Part shown: one piece after another, positions 59,501 through 64,000 of the stretch
Position numbering within the stretch: the first letter of the stretch is position 1
Layout: every line of letters starts with the position of its first letter
Source of the DNA: Verrucomicrobiota bacterium
GTDB lineage: Bacteria > Verrucomicrobiota > Verrucomicrobiia > Limisphaerales > BJHT01
DNA: 64,000 bases
Direction of reading: 5' to 3'
NCBI GenBank assembly: GCA_014193395.1
Contig: BJHT01000005.1
Location: 1 to 64,000 of the forward strand
Notes under the pieces: generated by a model
What the model saw: the letters and a program-made list of their open reading frames with translations, nothing else
Databases searched by the model: none
What the model was told of the DNA's origin: nothing
Made by a program: the position numbers and the translations under genes

Positions 59501-62500
59501 TCGCGCCGAACAGCGCCAGGTTGATCGTGCGGTTCGCATTGGTCAGCAGGTCATCAATGATCCCGACGGCGAACGTTTTGCCGCCCGTCTCGCCATTCGC
59601 CCACGTCAGCACGCCCGCCGCGTTGGTGTAGTTCGCGTTGCCCACCGGTCCCGCGCCCGGATACAGAATCGCCGTGCCGCCGGTGCTGGTGAGATACTGC
59701 ACCGACACCGAGCCGGCGGAACCGCCGAGGCGCTCGACGGTGATGAAAGCCCGCGCGCCGGGCACATTTTCAATCACGGAAAACGTGGGCGAACTGAAAT
59801 TCAGAACCGTGTCGTCATCGAGGATCGTGACGGTCGCCACAGCCGGCTGGCCCAGCACGGCCCCGCCCGTGCTGCCCAACGTCACCGTGAAGCTCCGGTC
59901 GCCGTCGCTGACGAGATTGTTCGTCACCGGCACCAGGATCGTGCGGAACAGCTCGGCGTCGCGGAAGACCAGCGGGCCGCTCGTCGCGGTGTAATCGACG
60001 CCGTTGGTCGCGGTCCCGTTGGCCGTGGCAAACGTCAGCGTCGCCGCCCCGGCGGCACCGTGAACGCGGCGCACGACCAGCGTGGCGTTGGTCGCGTTTT
60101 CCGAAACGGTGAAGCCCACGCTTAAGAACTGGAACTCTCCCGGTCCGAAGTTGTCGCCGCCGAGCAGGCGCGCGAGATGGTTGCGAGGCAGGCCGTCAAT
60201 CTGCGTGAACGCCCCGGCCACGTTGATCTGCTGGTCGGCCTGGATCGCCAGTGCGAACACGGGGGCGTTGGCGCCCAGCCCGAAATTCATGGTGGGGTCC
60301 ACCGCGCCGCTCGTAGTCAGGCGGGTGAGATATTGGCGGCCGAGGTTGTTGAAATTGGTGAACGAGCCGCCGACGAGGATGCGGTTGTCCGGGGCCGGCA
60401 GAAGGGCCAGCGCGAGCACGTCTTCATTCGCGCCGGTGCCGGGATTAAAAGAGCGGTCAGGCGTGCCGTCCGCATTCAAGCGTGCAATGTGATTCCAGTT
60501 CGTGCCACTGATGTTGGTGAAGGAACCGCCGACGAGCACCTTGCCATCGGGCTGCACCGTGATCGCCCGCACCGTGGCGTTCGCGCCGTTGGTGCCGGGG
60601 TCAAAGGTCAAATCCAGCGTGCCATTCGCGTTGAAGCGGGCGAGCCGCGCCCGATTGGTGTTGTTGACCAGCGTGAAGTCACCACCGATCAGCACCCGGC
60701 CATCCGGCTGCACGGCGACCGCGTACACCTGCCCGTTCACACCCGCGCCGACGTTGAAATTCGGATCGACCACGCCGTTGGTGGTGAGCACGACAAAGTT
60801 GGCACGCCCGACGCCATTGAACGTGGTGAACGAACCGCCCACCGCCAGGCGACCGTCCGTGCGCACCGCGACGGCGAACACCGGATTGTCCGGCCCCGAG
60901 CCGATGTTGAAGGTGGAATCCAGCGAGCCTTCCGCATTGAGCCGCGCGAGGTAACTGCGGTTGGCCCCGTTGAAGGCGGTAAACCTACCGCCCACCACGA
61001 GCTTCTGATCCGCCTGCAACGCGAGGGCCGTGATTTCCCCGTTGGCCGCGGTGCCCGGCTGGAACTCCACATCGATCCGCCCATCGGGATTCAGCCGCGC
61101 AATGCGGTTGATCGCCGTCCCGCCGTAGCCGGTGAATTGCCCCGCGATGACCAGCTTCCCGCCCGCCGCCAGCAGCAGCGCGTTGATCGGCGCGTTGGCG
61201 CCGACCGAGGTGTCGAACCCGGTGTTCAGCGCGCCCGCGTCCGCCGCCAGCGATTCGTCGTCGAAGATGGTCAGCGTGGCGTTGGTGAAGCGGCCGGGGG
61301 TGGCCTTGTTGAAATTGGAGAGGATCACCGAGAGCGTCCGGTTTGGTCCGACCAGAAGGTTGTCGATGATCGAAATCAGCAGGTTGGTCGAGGTCTGCCC
61401 GTCTTCGAACAGCAACGTGCCGGACAAGGCGTTGGACAGCGTGGTGAAATTCGTCACCAACTGCGCCGTACCGGGAACAATCAGATATTCCACCGCGACC
61501 TGCTCAGCGTCGCCGCCCACGCGGTCAATGCGGATGCTGGCCGTGCCGCCGTTTTCACTGATGAAATAACTCGCTGCCGAGAAGGTGAGCTGGCCGTAGG
61601 TGTTGGCATCGACAATCGACACCGTCGCGTTGCTGAGGTAGCCGAGCCGCGCGCCGCCCGCCACATTGGTCAGCCAGACCGTGAAGACTTCGGTCCCCTC
61701 GACCAAACGGTCCGCCGAAACGGGAATGGACACGGTCTGCGAATTCGTGGAGCCGGCCGGGAAAATCAGGTGCTGGTTCACCGGCGTGTAATCCAAGTTC
61801 GCCCGCGCCCGCCCGGGGGCCACCGGCCGAACGTCGCCGGTCTGCACATCGACCTCGACCTGGCCGACGCCGCCGCTCGTGCGCCGCACCACGACGCTGA
61901 CGAAACCGTTGGTCTCGCTGACGCTGAAATTGTTGGTGGTGAAACTCAGGCTGCCGAAACTGCCGGGGCCGGAATCGTTGTCCTGGATGAGCAGGACCGC
62001 GTTGGCGAGGCCGAGCGTCGCGCCGCCGGTCGGGTTGGCAAGCGTGAGCAGGACGGACTCCTCAAACTCGGGCGCGACGTCGTTGATGATCGGCACCGTG
62101 AACGTGCCCTTGGTCTGTCCCGAGATGAACGTCAGCGTGCCGCTGCGCGAGAGATAATCCACACCGGCGGTCGCCGTGCCGGGGGCGGTGGCGTATTGCA
62201 CCGACGCCACGCCGGTCGAACCGTTGGCGCGTTCGATGGTTATGGTGGCGTTGCCGACGGCTTCGCTGACCTCGAAAACCGGCCCGGCGAATCCAAACAC
62301 GCCGGCCGTAAAATCATCGTCGATGATCGTCACCAGCGCGCGGCGCTGAAAACCGGGCGCGGGTTGCGTGGTGGGCGCGGGCGTGCCGGAACGCGGGTTG
62401 GAGAGGACGACCTCGAAGGTGCGGTTCCCGTCCACGAGCGCGTTGTTCAAAATCGGAACGGCGAAGGTCTTGTTGGTCGCCAGCGATTCCTGATCGTTCC

Positions 62501-64000
62501 ACGACAGCGTGCCCGTGACGGCTTGATAATCGACACCCGCCACCGCCGTGCGGTCGCTGGTCGCATAATCCACCACGAGCGGCAACAGGTTTCCGCCCGT
62601 GCGGCGCGCGGTCACGATCACCACGCCGCCGGCGGCATTTTCATTGACCGAAAAGCTGGCCGCGACGAACTCGACATTGCCGGGACGATTCAGCGGCGGC
62701 GGCGGATTGCCGCCGATGAGCCGCGCCACGTTCTGCCGTTGCAGCACGTCGCTCGGGCTCGGTCCGCCGCCGACGGTGTCGAAGCTGCCGCCCACAACGA
62801 CGTTCGTGTCCGGATGCAACGCCACCGACAGCACCAGGCCGTTGGGGCCTTGCGAAGTCTGGTTGTAGTAGGAATCCAAGAAGCTCGTGTCCAACGTCCC
62901 GTCCGCATTCAACCTCGCCAAGTTGTTCCGCACCACGCCGTCGAACGCCGAGAACTGCCCGGCAATCAGGATCGCCCCATTCGCCTGGATCACGATGTCG
63001 AACACCGATCCCTCCACCGCCGCGCCTGGATCAAACGTGGCATCCAGCGTCCCGTTCGGATTCACGCGGACGATGGACCGGCGGCTCGCGCCATCAAACG
63101 CATTGAACGAACCGCCCAGCAAACTCGCGCCGTTCGCCTGCACCGCGATCGCAAATACAATCCCGTCAATCCCCGCCACCGGCGCAAACGTTCCGTCCAC
63201 CGTACCATCCGCATTCAGTCGCACGATGCCGTTGGCCGCGACACCGTTGAACGTGGAGAACGCGCCGCCCACGAGAATCTTGGACGGCCCACCGCCGGCC
63301 CCCGGCACAATCGCCACCGCGAGCAGCGAGCCATCCGACCCCAACCCCGCATCGAAAGTCACATCGACGGAACCGTTGGCATTCAAACGCGCCACCTGCC
63401 GGCGCGTCTCGCCGCCCGCCGCGGTGAAATCACCTACGACCACCACTTTGCCATCGGGCTGCAGCGCCATCGCCGCCACCGTTCCGTTCAGGCCCTGGCC
63501 CGGATCGAACGAAACGTCCGGCAACCCCGTCGCCAGCAGCCGCGCCACACCGTTGCGCGGGAGGCCATTGATCGCCGCAAATCCGCCCGCCACCAAGATT
63601 CTGCCGTCCGGCTGAATCGCGACCGCCGCGACCGAGCCGTCCGCGCCATCCTGCGGTGCAAAGCTCGGGTCCAAGAAACCGGTCGCATCCAGCCGCGCCA
63701 ACCGGTTGCGCACGACACCGTTCACGGCCGTGAAATCGCCGACCAACACGGTTTTCCCGAAGTTGGGATCGCCGACCACGCTGTTCACCGCGACCGCGCG
63801 CACCGTGTTGTTCGCCCCGGGCGTCGGGTTGAACGCAGCCACGGGATTGAAGGCGACATCCGCCGCGCCGGCCGGCTGGTCATTGAAATCAATCGTGATC
63901 GCCACTGTGCTGGCATTGGGATTGATCAGCGCGCCGCCGGTGGCGTTGGTCAGGCCGAGCAGGATGACCTCGTTCAATTCCACCAAACCGTCGGCGAGGA
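44568..64000 (-). CDS. Giant delta-60 repeat / Calx-beta domain protein (partial, N-terminus beyond window)
   Basis: Continuous ORF of more than 6,470 codons; the listed start is a TTG and the frame remains open to the window edge (LADGLVELNEV). Seven blocks of GG.F...NG / RLN.DGSLD..F delta-60 units and about 32 Calx-beta-like modules. Confidence 0.9.
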   Translation of the reverse strand, partial: LADGLVELNEVILLGLTNATGGALINPNASTVAITIDFNDQPAGAADVAFNPVAAFNPTPGANNTVRAVAVNSVVGDPNFGKTVLVGDFTAVNGVVRNRLARLDATGFLDPSFAPQDGADGSVAAVAIQPDGRILVAGGFAAINGLPRNGVARLLATGLPDVSFDPGQGLNGTVAAMALQPDGKVVVVGDFTAAGGETRRQVARLNANGSVDVTFDAGLGSDGSLLAVAIVPGAGGGPSKILVGGAFSTFNGVAANGIVRLNADGTVDGTFAPVAGIDGIVFAIAVQANGASLLGGSFNAFDGASRRSIVRVNPNGTLDATFDPGAAVEGSVFDIVIQANGAILIAGQFSAFDGVVRNNLARLNADGTLDTSFLDSYYNQTSQGPNGLVLSVALHPDTNVVVGGSFDTVGGGPSPSDVLQRQNVARLIGGNPPPPLNRPGNVEFVAASFSVNENAAGGVVIVTARRTGGNLLPLVVDYATSDRTAVAGVDYQAVTGTLSWNDQESLATNKTFAVPILNNALVDGNRTFEVVLSNPRSGTPAPTTQPAPGFQRRALVTIIDDDFTAGVFGFAGPVFEVSEAVGNATITIERANGSTGVASVQYATAPGTATAGVDYLSRSGTLTFISGQTKGTFTVPIINDVAPEFEESVLLTLANPTGGATLGLANAVLLIQDNDSGPGSFGSLSFTTNNFSVSETNGFVSVVVRRTSGGVGQVEVDVQTGDVRPVAPGRARANLDYTPVNQHLIFPAGSTNSQTVSIPVSADRLVEGTEVFTVWLTNVAGGARLGYLSNATVSIVDANTYGQLTFSAASYFISENGGTASIRIDRVGGDAEQVAVEYLIVPGTAQLVTNFTTLSNALSGTLLFEDGQTSTNLLISIIDNLLVGPNRTLSVILSNFNKATPGRFTNATLTIFDDESLAADAGALNTGFDTSVGANAPINALLLAAGGKLVIAGQFTGYGGTAINRIARLNPDGRIDVEFQPGTAANGEITALALQADQKLVVGGRFTAFNGANRSYLARLNAEGSLDSTFNIGSGPDNPVFAVAVRTDGRLAVGGSFTTFNGVGRANFVVLTTNGVVDPNFNVGAGVNGQVYAVAVQPDGRVLIGGDFTLVNNTNRARLARFNANGTLDLTFDPGTNGANATVRAITVQPDGKVLVGGSFTNISGTNWNHIARLNADGTPDRSFNPGTGANEDVLALALLPAPDNRILVGGSFTNFNNLGRQYLTRLTTSGAVDPTMNFGLGANAPVFALAIQADQQINVAGAFTQIDGLPRNHLARLLGGDNFGPGEFQFLSVGFTVSENATNATLVVRRVHGAAGAATLTFATANGTATNGVDYTATSGPLVFRDAELFRTILVPVTNNLVSDGDRSFTVTLGSTGGAVLGQPAVATVTILDDDTVLNFSSPTFSVIENVPGARAFITVERLGGSAGSVSVQYLTSTGGTAILYPGAGPVGNANYTNAAGVLTWANGETGGKTFAVGIIDDLLTNANRTINLALFGATNVTARTPITLTGQTNATLTIVDNEFGRGLVGFSQPTFDVSESIAVATITVIRTNGNAGVVTVDFSTGDGTALAGVNYVATSGTLAFADSEPAKTFPVVILSDGLSTTNLSFTVTVSNPTGGAGLGFQDSAVVQILNDDQLVFGGLVFSSTNYVVSEAAGEVILEVQRLGGRSSAVAVFYTTTTNGTATTNDYGPVSGNLFWADQDGGSQFIRVAVTNNNFADADRTVEVVLRNAVGGASIGTPGSTFITITNDDFLAGTLGFSELVFNVTENATNALITVTRTNGTLGIVGASFATLDVTAVAGRDYVATNGFLVFTNGATNATFSVPLTNNVVQDGPRFLAVQLFGLAGGALPGLTGALVRIGDDEGAAGSVDASYLLGSGFNGTVYALAVTTNNLAYVGGDYTTFNGTNHPPLVRLTADGAVDAGFAVPAIVRSGTNAAVRAVALAGTNGVADGRVVFGGLFNTVGGVARTNVARLNANGTLDTNFVANVNNLVNAAAVQNDGRVVLGGQFTVVNGVTRNFVARLNLDGTLDAGFATGLGPNGAVRALVLQPDGKTIIGGEFTAVNGVAASRLARLNTDGSLDATFQGGKWLTNGAVYALALQRDGRILAGGAFVATNGVVHTNLVRLTASGVIEDAYNPFVERNDYVSALALQGNGRAVVGGAFTTFNGLAENRIVRLTTNGTVDVSINFGAGASDYLAAVAVQPDGRLLAGGAFTDFNGTTVGHFVRLFGGENLGSGVLAFATPVFLVSEGATNAVITVLRNGGLANPVTASFTTTNNGTAVAGVDYVATNGVLNFAPGVAAASFLVPVLNDSTNRGDRTVGLALTAVTGGAAFEVPPVAVLAILEDDSLISFASATYSVDESTTNAVITLVRSGGAVGLATVNFSTTTNGTAVAGVNYLPTNRFVVFPPGTNTVTVAVSVLDDGLIVGNLTVGLVLSNAGPTNIVGLDVVTNATLTIVESLNSAGVLNFASTNFVVDEAVGNAVITVVRSGGSLGLVSVQFVTTDGTALAGLDYGSVTGVVSFADGELAKSFLVPVILDQLAETNEFLHLTLLNPSGGTVLGAASQAILTIVNNNLLVFGNLVFTATNYFVSEAAGEAVVTVQRIGGTTNAVSVFYTTTTNGTAPTADFAATNGLLSWAHLQGGDRFIRVPIFNNPFADGDRTVEVELSNATGGADIAAPGRTLITITNDDLTNPGALGFSQLVTGASETNGTVLLTVVRTNGSFGIVTATFTTVDASARAGIDYVATNNVLTFTNGQTTQTFAVVLLDNANQDGTRFFGVRLSGFTGGATGGLTNASVRIADDEGSAGSVDLSYLLGSGFNATVYALAVTTNNLAYVGGDFTAFNGSNRAGLVRLLPDGSLDGGFNLGAVGFTGSNAAVRSVAEYPPDGFTASKVVFGGVFTSLGGVGRTNVARVNPNGSVDTNFVAGTDNLVNAVLVQPDGRVVLGGLFTRVNGISQNFVARLNLDGSLDAGFANGTGPDGAVRALALQPDGKLLIAGEFTSFAGAPASRIARLNADGTLDPTFAGSSWVASGSVQALLRQPDGRILVGGAFVATNGVAHTNLMRLNGDGTVDLSFNPGTGPNEFVGALALQRNGRIVVGGAFTMFNGLPENRIVRLQPDGAVDYSINFGGGANDYLAAVAVQPDGEILIGGAFTNFNGVAVNHYARLTGGENRGAGLLLFGAAGYTVSENATNAVLTVVRTGGLSNVVTVTYATTTNGTAVAGVDYQAVSGVLTLAPGVMTTNIVLPLIDNRSVTSNRTVEVALSGVTGGAALAVPTTAVVTILEDDSAISFVSANYSVGEGATNAVITLTRSGGLVGAVSVNFATTTNGTAVAGVNFVPTNQVVTFPAGSNVVTVAVGVLDDGLVLGNLTVGLSLSNAVPTNFVTLGAVTNAMLTIIESRNAAGVLNFASANFVVDETVGNAVITVVRSAGSLGSISVQYATADGTAQTGLDFTGVSGVLSFADGETAKTFVVPVILDALIEPNEFLNLSLTNPAGGALLGATNRAVVTIVNNNQLIFGTLVFSATNYVVSEAAGEVLLEVQRIGGRTNGIAVFYTTTTNGTATTNDYGPVSGNLLWGNLDGGSRFIRVAITNNNLADADRTVEVVLRNVVGGASIGTPGSTIITITNDDFLAGALGFEQVVFNVTENATNALITVVRTNGINGIVGVSFATVDGTAVNGRDYLATNGFLVFTNGATNQTFTVPVLDNALQDGTRFFGVVLSGFAGGAVPGLTNSLVRIGDDEGPAGSVDGLYALGTGFNGTVYSLAVTTNSQAYVAGDFTAFNGTNRANVVRLNADGSLDAGFDVGAIGFTGSNASVRSVSLVITNGFFTGKAVFGGLFTSVGGAARTNVARVNTDGTVDTNFVASVNNLVNAVAVQNDGRVVLGGLFTRVSGTNRNFIARLNADGSLDTGFSRGLGPNGAVRALVLQPDGRAIIGGEFTTVDGFASSRLARLNADGSFDSTFLGGGWITNGAVYTLVLQRDGRLLVGGAFVATNGVVHTNLVRLDANGVLDGGFNPFVARNDYVSALAVQPDGRVVVGGAFTTFNGLPENRIVRLEANGTVDVTCNFGSGANDYIAALALQFDGKILAGGAFTNFNGTTANHFVRLHGGENLGAGVLAFSAPAYAVTESGTNAVITVVRAGGLSGVVTVGYATTTNGTAVAGVDYRATNGVLTFAPGVTVGSFLVPVFNDFTNRGDRTVGLALTSVTGGAALEVPPTAVLTILDDDSLISFATASYSVGESTTNALITLVRSGGLVGAVSVNFATTTNGTAVAGVNYQPTTQVVTFPAGTNEMTVAVGVFDDGLVLGNLTVGLVLSNAVPTNFVTLGTLTNATLTIIESLNSAGALNFASTNFVVDEAVGDAVITLVRSGGSLGLVSVQYATADGSALAGLDYTSSSGVISFADGETVKSFLVPVILDALVETNEFVNLVLSNPSGGAVLGATNRSILTIVNNNQLSFGSLVFTATNYVVSEAAGNAVLEVRRIGGLTNAVTVFFTTLAGATPTTNETVATTNDYVPVSGILVWGNLDGSSRFIAVPLLNNALVDGSRALEVVLTNVTGGASVGTPGRAFITITNEDALPGALGFAQTVFAAVENGTNATVTVVRTNGITGPVSVSFNTADATAFAGSHYTATNGVLTFTNGQTTQTFAVPLLDNAILDGSRFFQVRLSGFVGAVPGLTNALVRIADDEGAAGSIDSSYTNGLGPDAIVYSLGLQGNGQLIIGGEFNSFDGITRSRVARVNDDGTLDQSFNAGAVSFASGVASIRAVAPHTNGFYAGQVVVAGFFNSIGGRALNHVARLDVNGAVDASFTNSLAGPNNGVYAVAVQADGRVVIGGTFTTVNTTNRSFVARLTATGGVDASFDPQVGPDGPVRAVAIQNDGKVIIGGDFTSVNSLSNWNHLARLNTDGSLDASFVPFGLSITGSVYSVAIQTDGKVLVGGQFLAAGGPGLQTNMGGVVRLNADGSLDTTFFAGTGADDSVSAVAVQPDGKVLLGGSFANVNSIGRSRIARLNADGSLDASLNVGLGANNLVTSLALQGDGKILLGGAFTRFNGATNNYLARLFGGDNVGSGTLAFSAPLYQVSESASNAVVTVTRSGGTFGQVTVALNVTGGTAVPNINYVPLTTNILVFAEGQATADFAIRLLDDHLIRPDQTIVLNLSSAGGGAVLDAITDTTVSIQEKDCLVSFSAAVYNVAENVGNAVITVVRTGGVVENLTVDVATGTNGTALAGTDFTAVVTTVSFTSGQSNATFTVSITDDGLVEGNETIPLTLSIPAAFGSFAAPGQFTNATLVIIDNDGGSGTLGFATNAFSVLETGGSATITVVRTLGRSGAVSVNYATVAVPNGAIGGVVGGPNVDFLLTQGTLAFADGEIVKTFTVPIFADQLIEGDEPLSLTLANPTGGAALGLAAATLTIVDDVVFGGRFEFTSDAFRVGEGETNAVITVRRTGLNAGRATVAFAVSDITAVAGLDYLVTNGSLVFPDAGPGNVPKVQTTNFLVPIIDDSLLEVDEQIRLTLSNPSLGSALGALSSAVLTIVDNDVVLAFSTNRFAVDEDAGNGHVLVVRTGNTNSAVTFQVATRDGSGTNGIDYTGFTNSFAFGPGEIFRDVPVPVLGNTRVDGSRTVNLRLLNPFPTNSVQLGVTNTAVLTILDNDSGFLFSAANFSVGEAAGSAIITVLRTGSLTGTNSVVFQTMDGTALSSSDYQATNGVLRFDAGDTSKSFSVVISDDALPESDETFTVQLSNPQPAGLAFLGALSNATVTILDNDAQVGFALANYAVSEAAGIANISLVRLGATNRAVSVNVSTGVGTATAGADYVATNGPVVFGPGILTNVFNVTVVLDNVVEGSETVPLILSLPSAGVTLGPITTATLTISDNAGTFAFTAAAYIVLEDATNAVLTVVRTSGAAGTVSLTYQTVDGTAIGGSDYVAASGTLVFAPGVLASFIVVPIIDDRLIEPTETFTVTLRIIDPTTGAKLGAFSNATVSILDNDTPSGNDYRFDPTTWITNGSVFSVVAQPDGKLLVGGSFRVVFTNVVVVGGVPVTNYPVLNNIARLNSDGSLDATFNPGAGPNDAVRAMVLQADGKVLIGGDFTYVSQTGYIRNHVARLNADGSLDTSFTPNTGAGGPVIALARQPDGKVLIGGMFSMVVTNVVVSNSVAITNRYALTNIARLNSSGSFDTTFGASNGPNRFLAAADQSVFDIAVQPDGKIVIAGAFTRYNGTNRNYLARLNANGSLDTNFNPGTVLDAAALGVTIQPFDGRIIAVGVFGQSLPPSPFPITNLAVRSFVARFETNGALDTGFAPSIDGSVLTAVLQPNGQIIVAGDFSRVTGVPRSRIARLTPDGLVDLTFDPGAGADGIVYSVTLGLDGKVFLGGDFTHFDGVPRNHVARLNGTPNVAALAPLTATRTGPFQLNLQGLPLGNYRIEATTDFVTWTVVATVTNNLNGQSTFTDPSSPSMRRRFYRVVKL
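49898..52741 (-). repeat. Higher-order repeat unit 4 (about 948 aa)
   Basis: DDEGPAGSVDGLYALGTGFNGTVYSLAVTTNSQAYVAGD boundary; next boundary DDEGAAGSIDSSYTNGLG at 49897; spacing 2844 bp. Confidence 0.85.
52742..55567 (-). repeat. Higher-order repeat unit 3 (about 942 aa)
   Basis: DDEGSAGSVDLSYLLGSGFNATVYALAVTTNNLAYVGGD boundary; spacing 2826 bp. Confidence 0.85.
55568..58396 (-). repeat. Higher-order repeat unit 2 (about 943 aa)
   Basis: DDEGAAGSVDASYLLGSGFNGTVYALAVTTNNLAYVGGD boundary; spacing 2829 bp. Confidence 0.85.
58397..61252 (-). repeat. Higher-order repeat unit 1 of the giant gene (propeller block + 5 Calx-beta), divergent
   Basis: Boundary motif DDE.. (cttcgtcg-type on + strand) at 61252 and 58396; spacing 2856 bp. 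Confidence 0.7.

Noticed and set aside
49269-60125. 3618-aa + strand ORF as a real gene
   Set aside because: Antisense to the clearly coding delta-60/Calx-beta gene; its translation is low-complexity H/R/A/V-rich with no recognisable domain; kept only as a compositional observation.
44568-64000. Giant gene as NRPS/PKS or RTX toxin
   Set aside because: No adenylation, ketosynthase or GGxGxDxxx motifs; motifs are delta-60 and Calx-beta only.

Overview
The window is GC-rich bacterial DNA whose gene content suggests Verrucomicrobiota (inference only: DUF1501, DUF6807/PmoA, neutral-ceramidase-like, sialidase-like, delta-60/Calx-beta proteins). It falls into four zones. (1) 1-1.1 kb: a REP-associated tyrosine transposase (RAYT) flanked on both sides by hairpin-forming REP-like repeats. 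(2) 1.1-37.5 kb: a region dominated by secreted hydrolases and sugar metabolism. It contains DUF1501, an M15 dipeptidase, two sialidase-like proteins, ceramidase-like, SGNH and alpha/beta hydrolases, a three-part beta-helix protein, DUF6807, a GH42-like protein, two tandem heparinase-like paralogs, DHDPS, GNAT, epimerase, Gfo/Idh x2, SDR, an MFS transporter and a sugar isomerase. Its intergenic gaps are full of structured inverted repeats. (3) 38-44.3 kb: tRNA-Tyr, ffh and two secreted or repeat proteins. (4) 44.6-64 kb: one giant minus-strand gene of more than 6,470 codons that runs off the window end. By motif counting it has seven blocks of exactly seven delta-60 units (predicted seven-bladed propellers) separated by 32 Calx-beta-like modules, including a roughly 943-aa higher-order tandem repeat. 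The most noteworthy observations are the 7x7 propeller/Calx-beta architecture with mosaic homogenisation, an in-frame 177-bp palindromic element inside the 5' end of the GH42-like gene, and several separate families of intergenic inverted-repeat elements. All family assignments come from reading the translated sequence; no database search was run.
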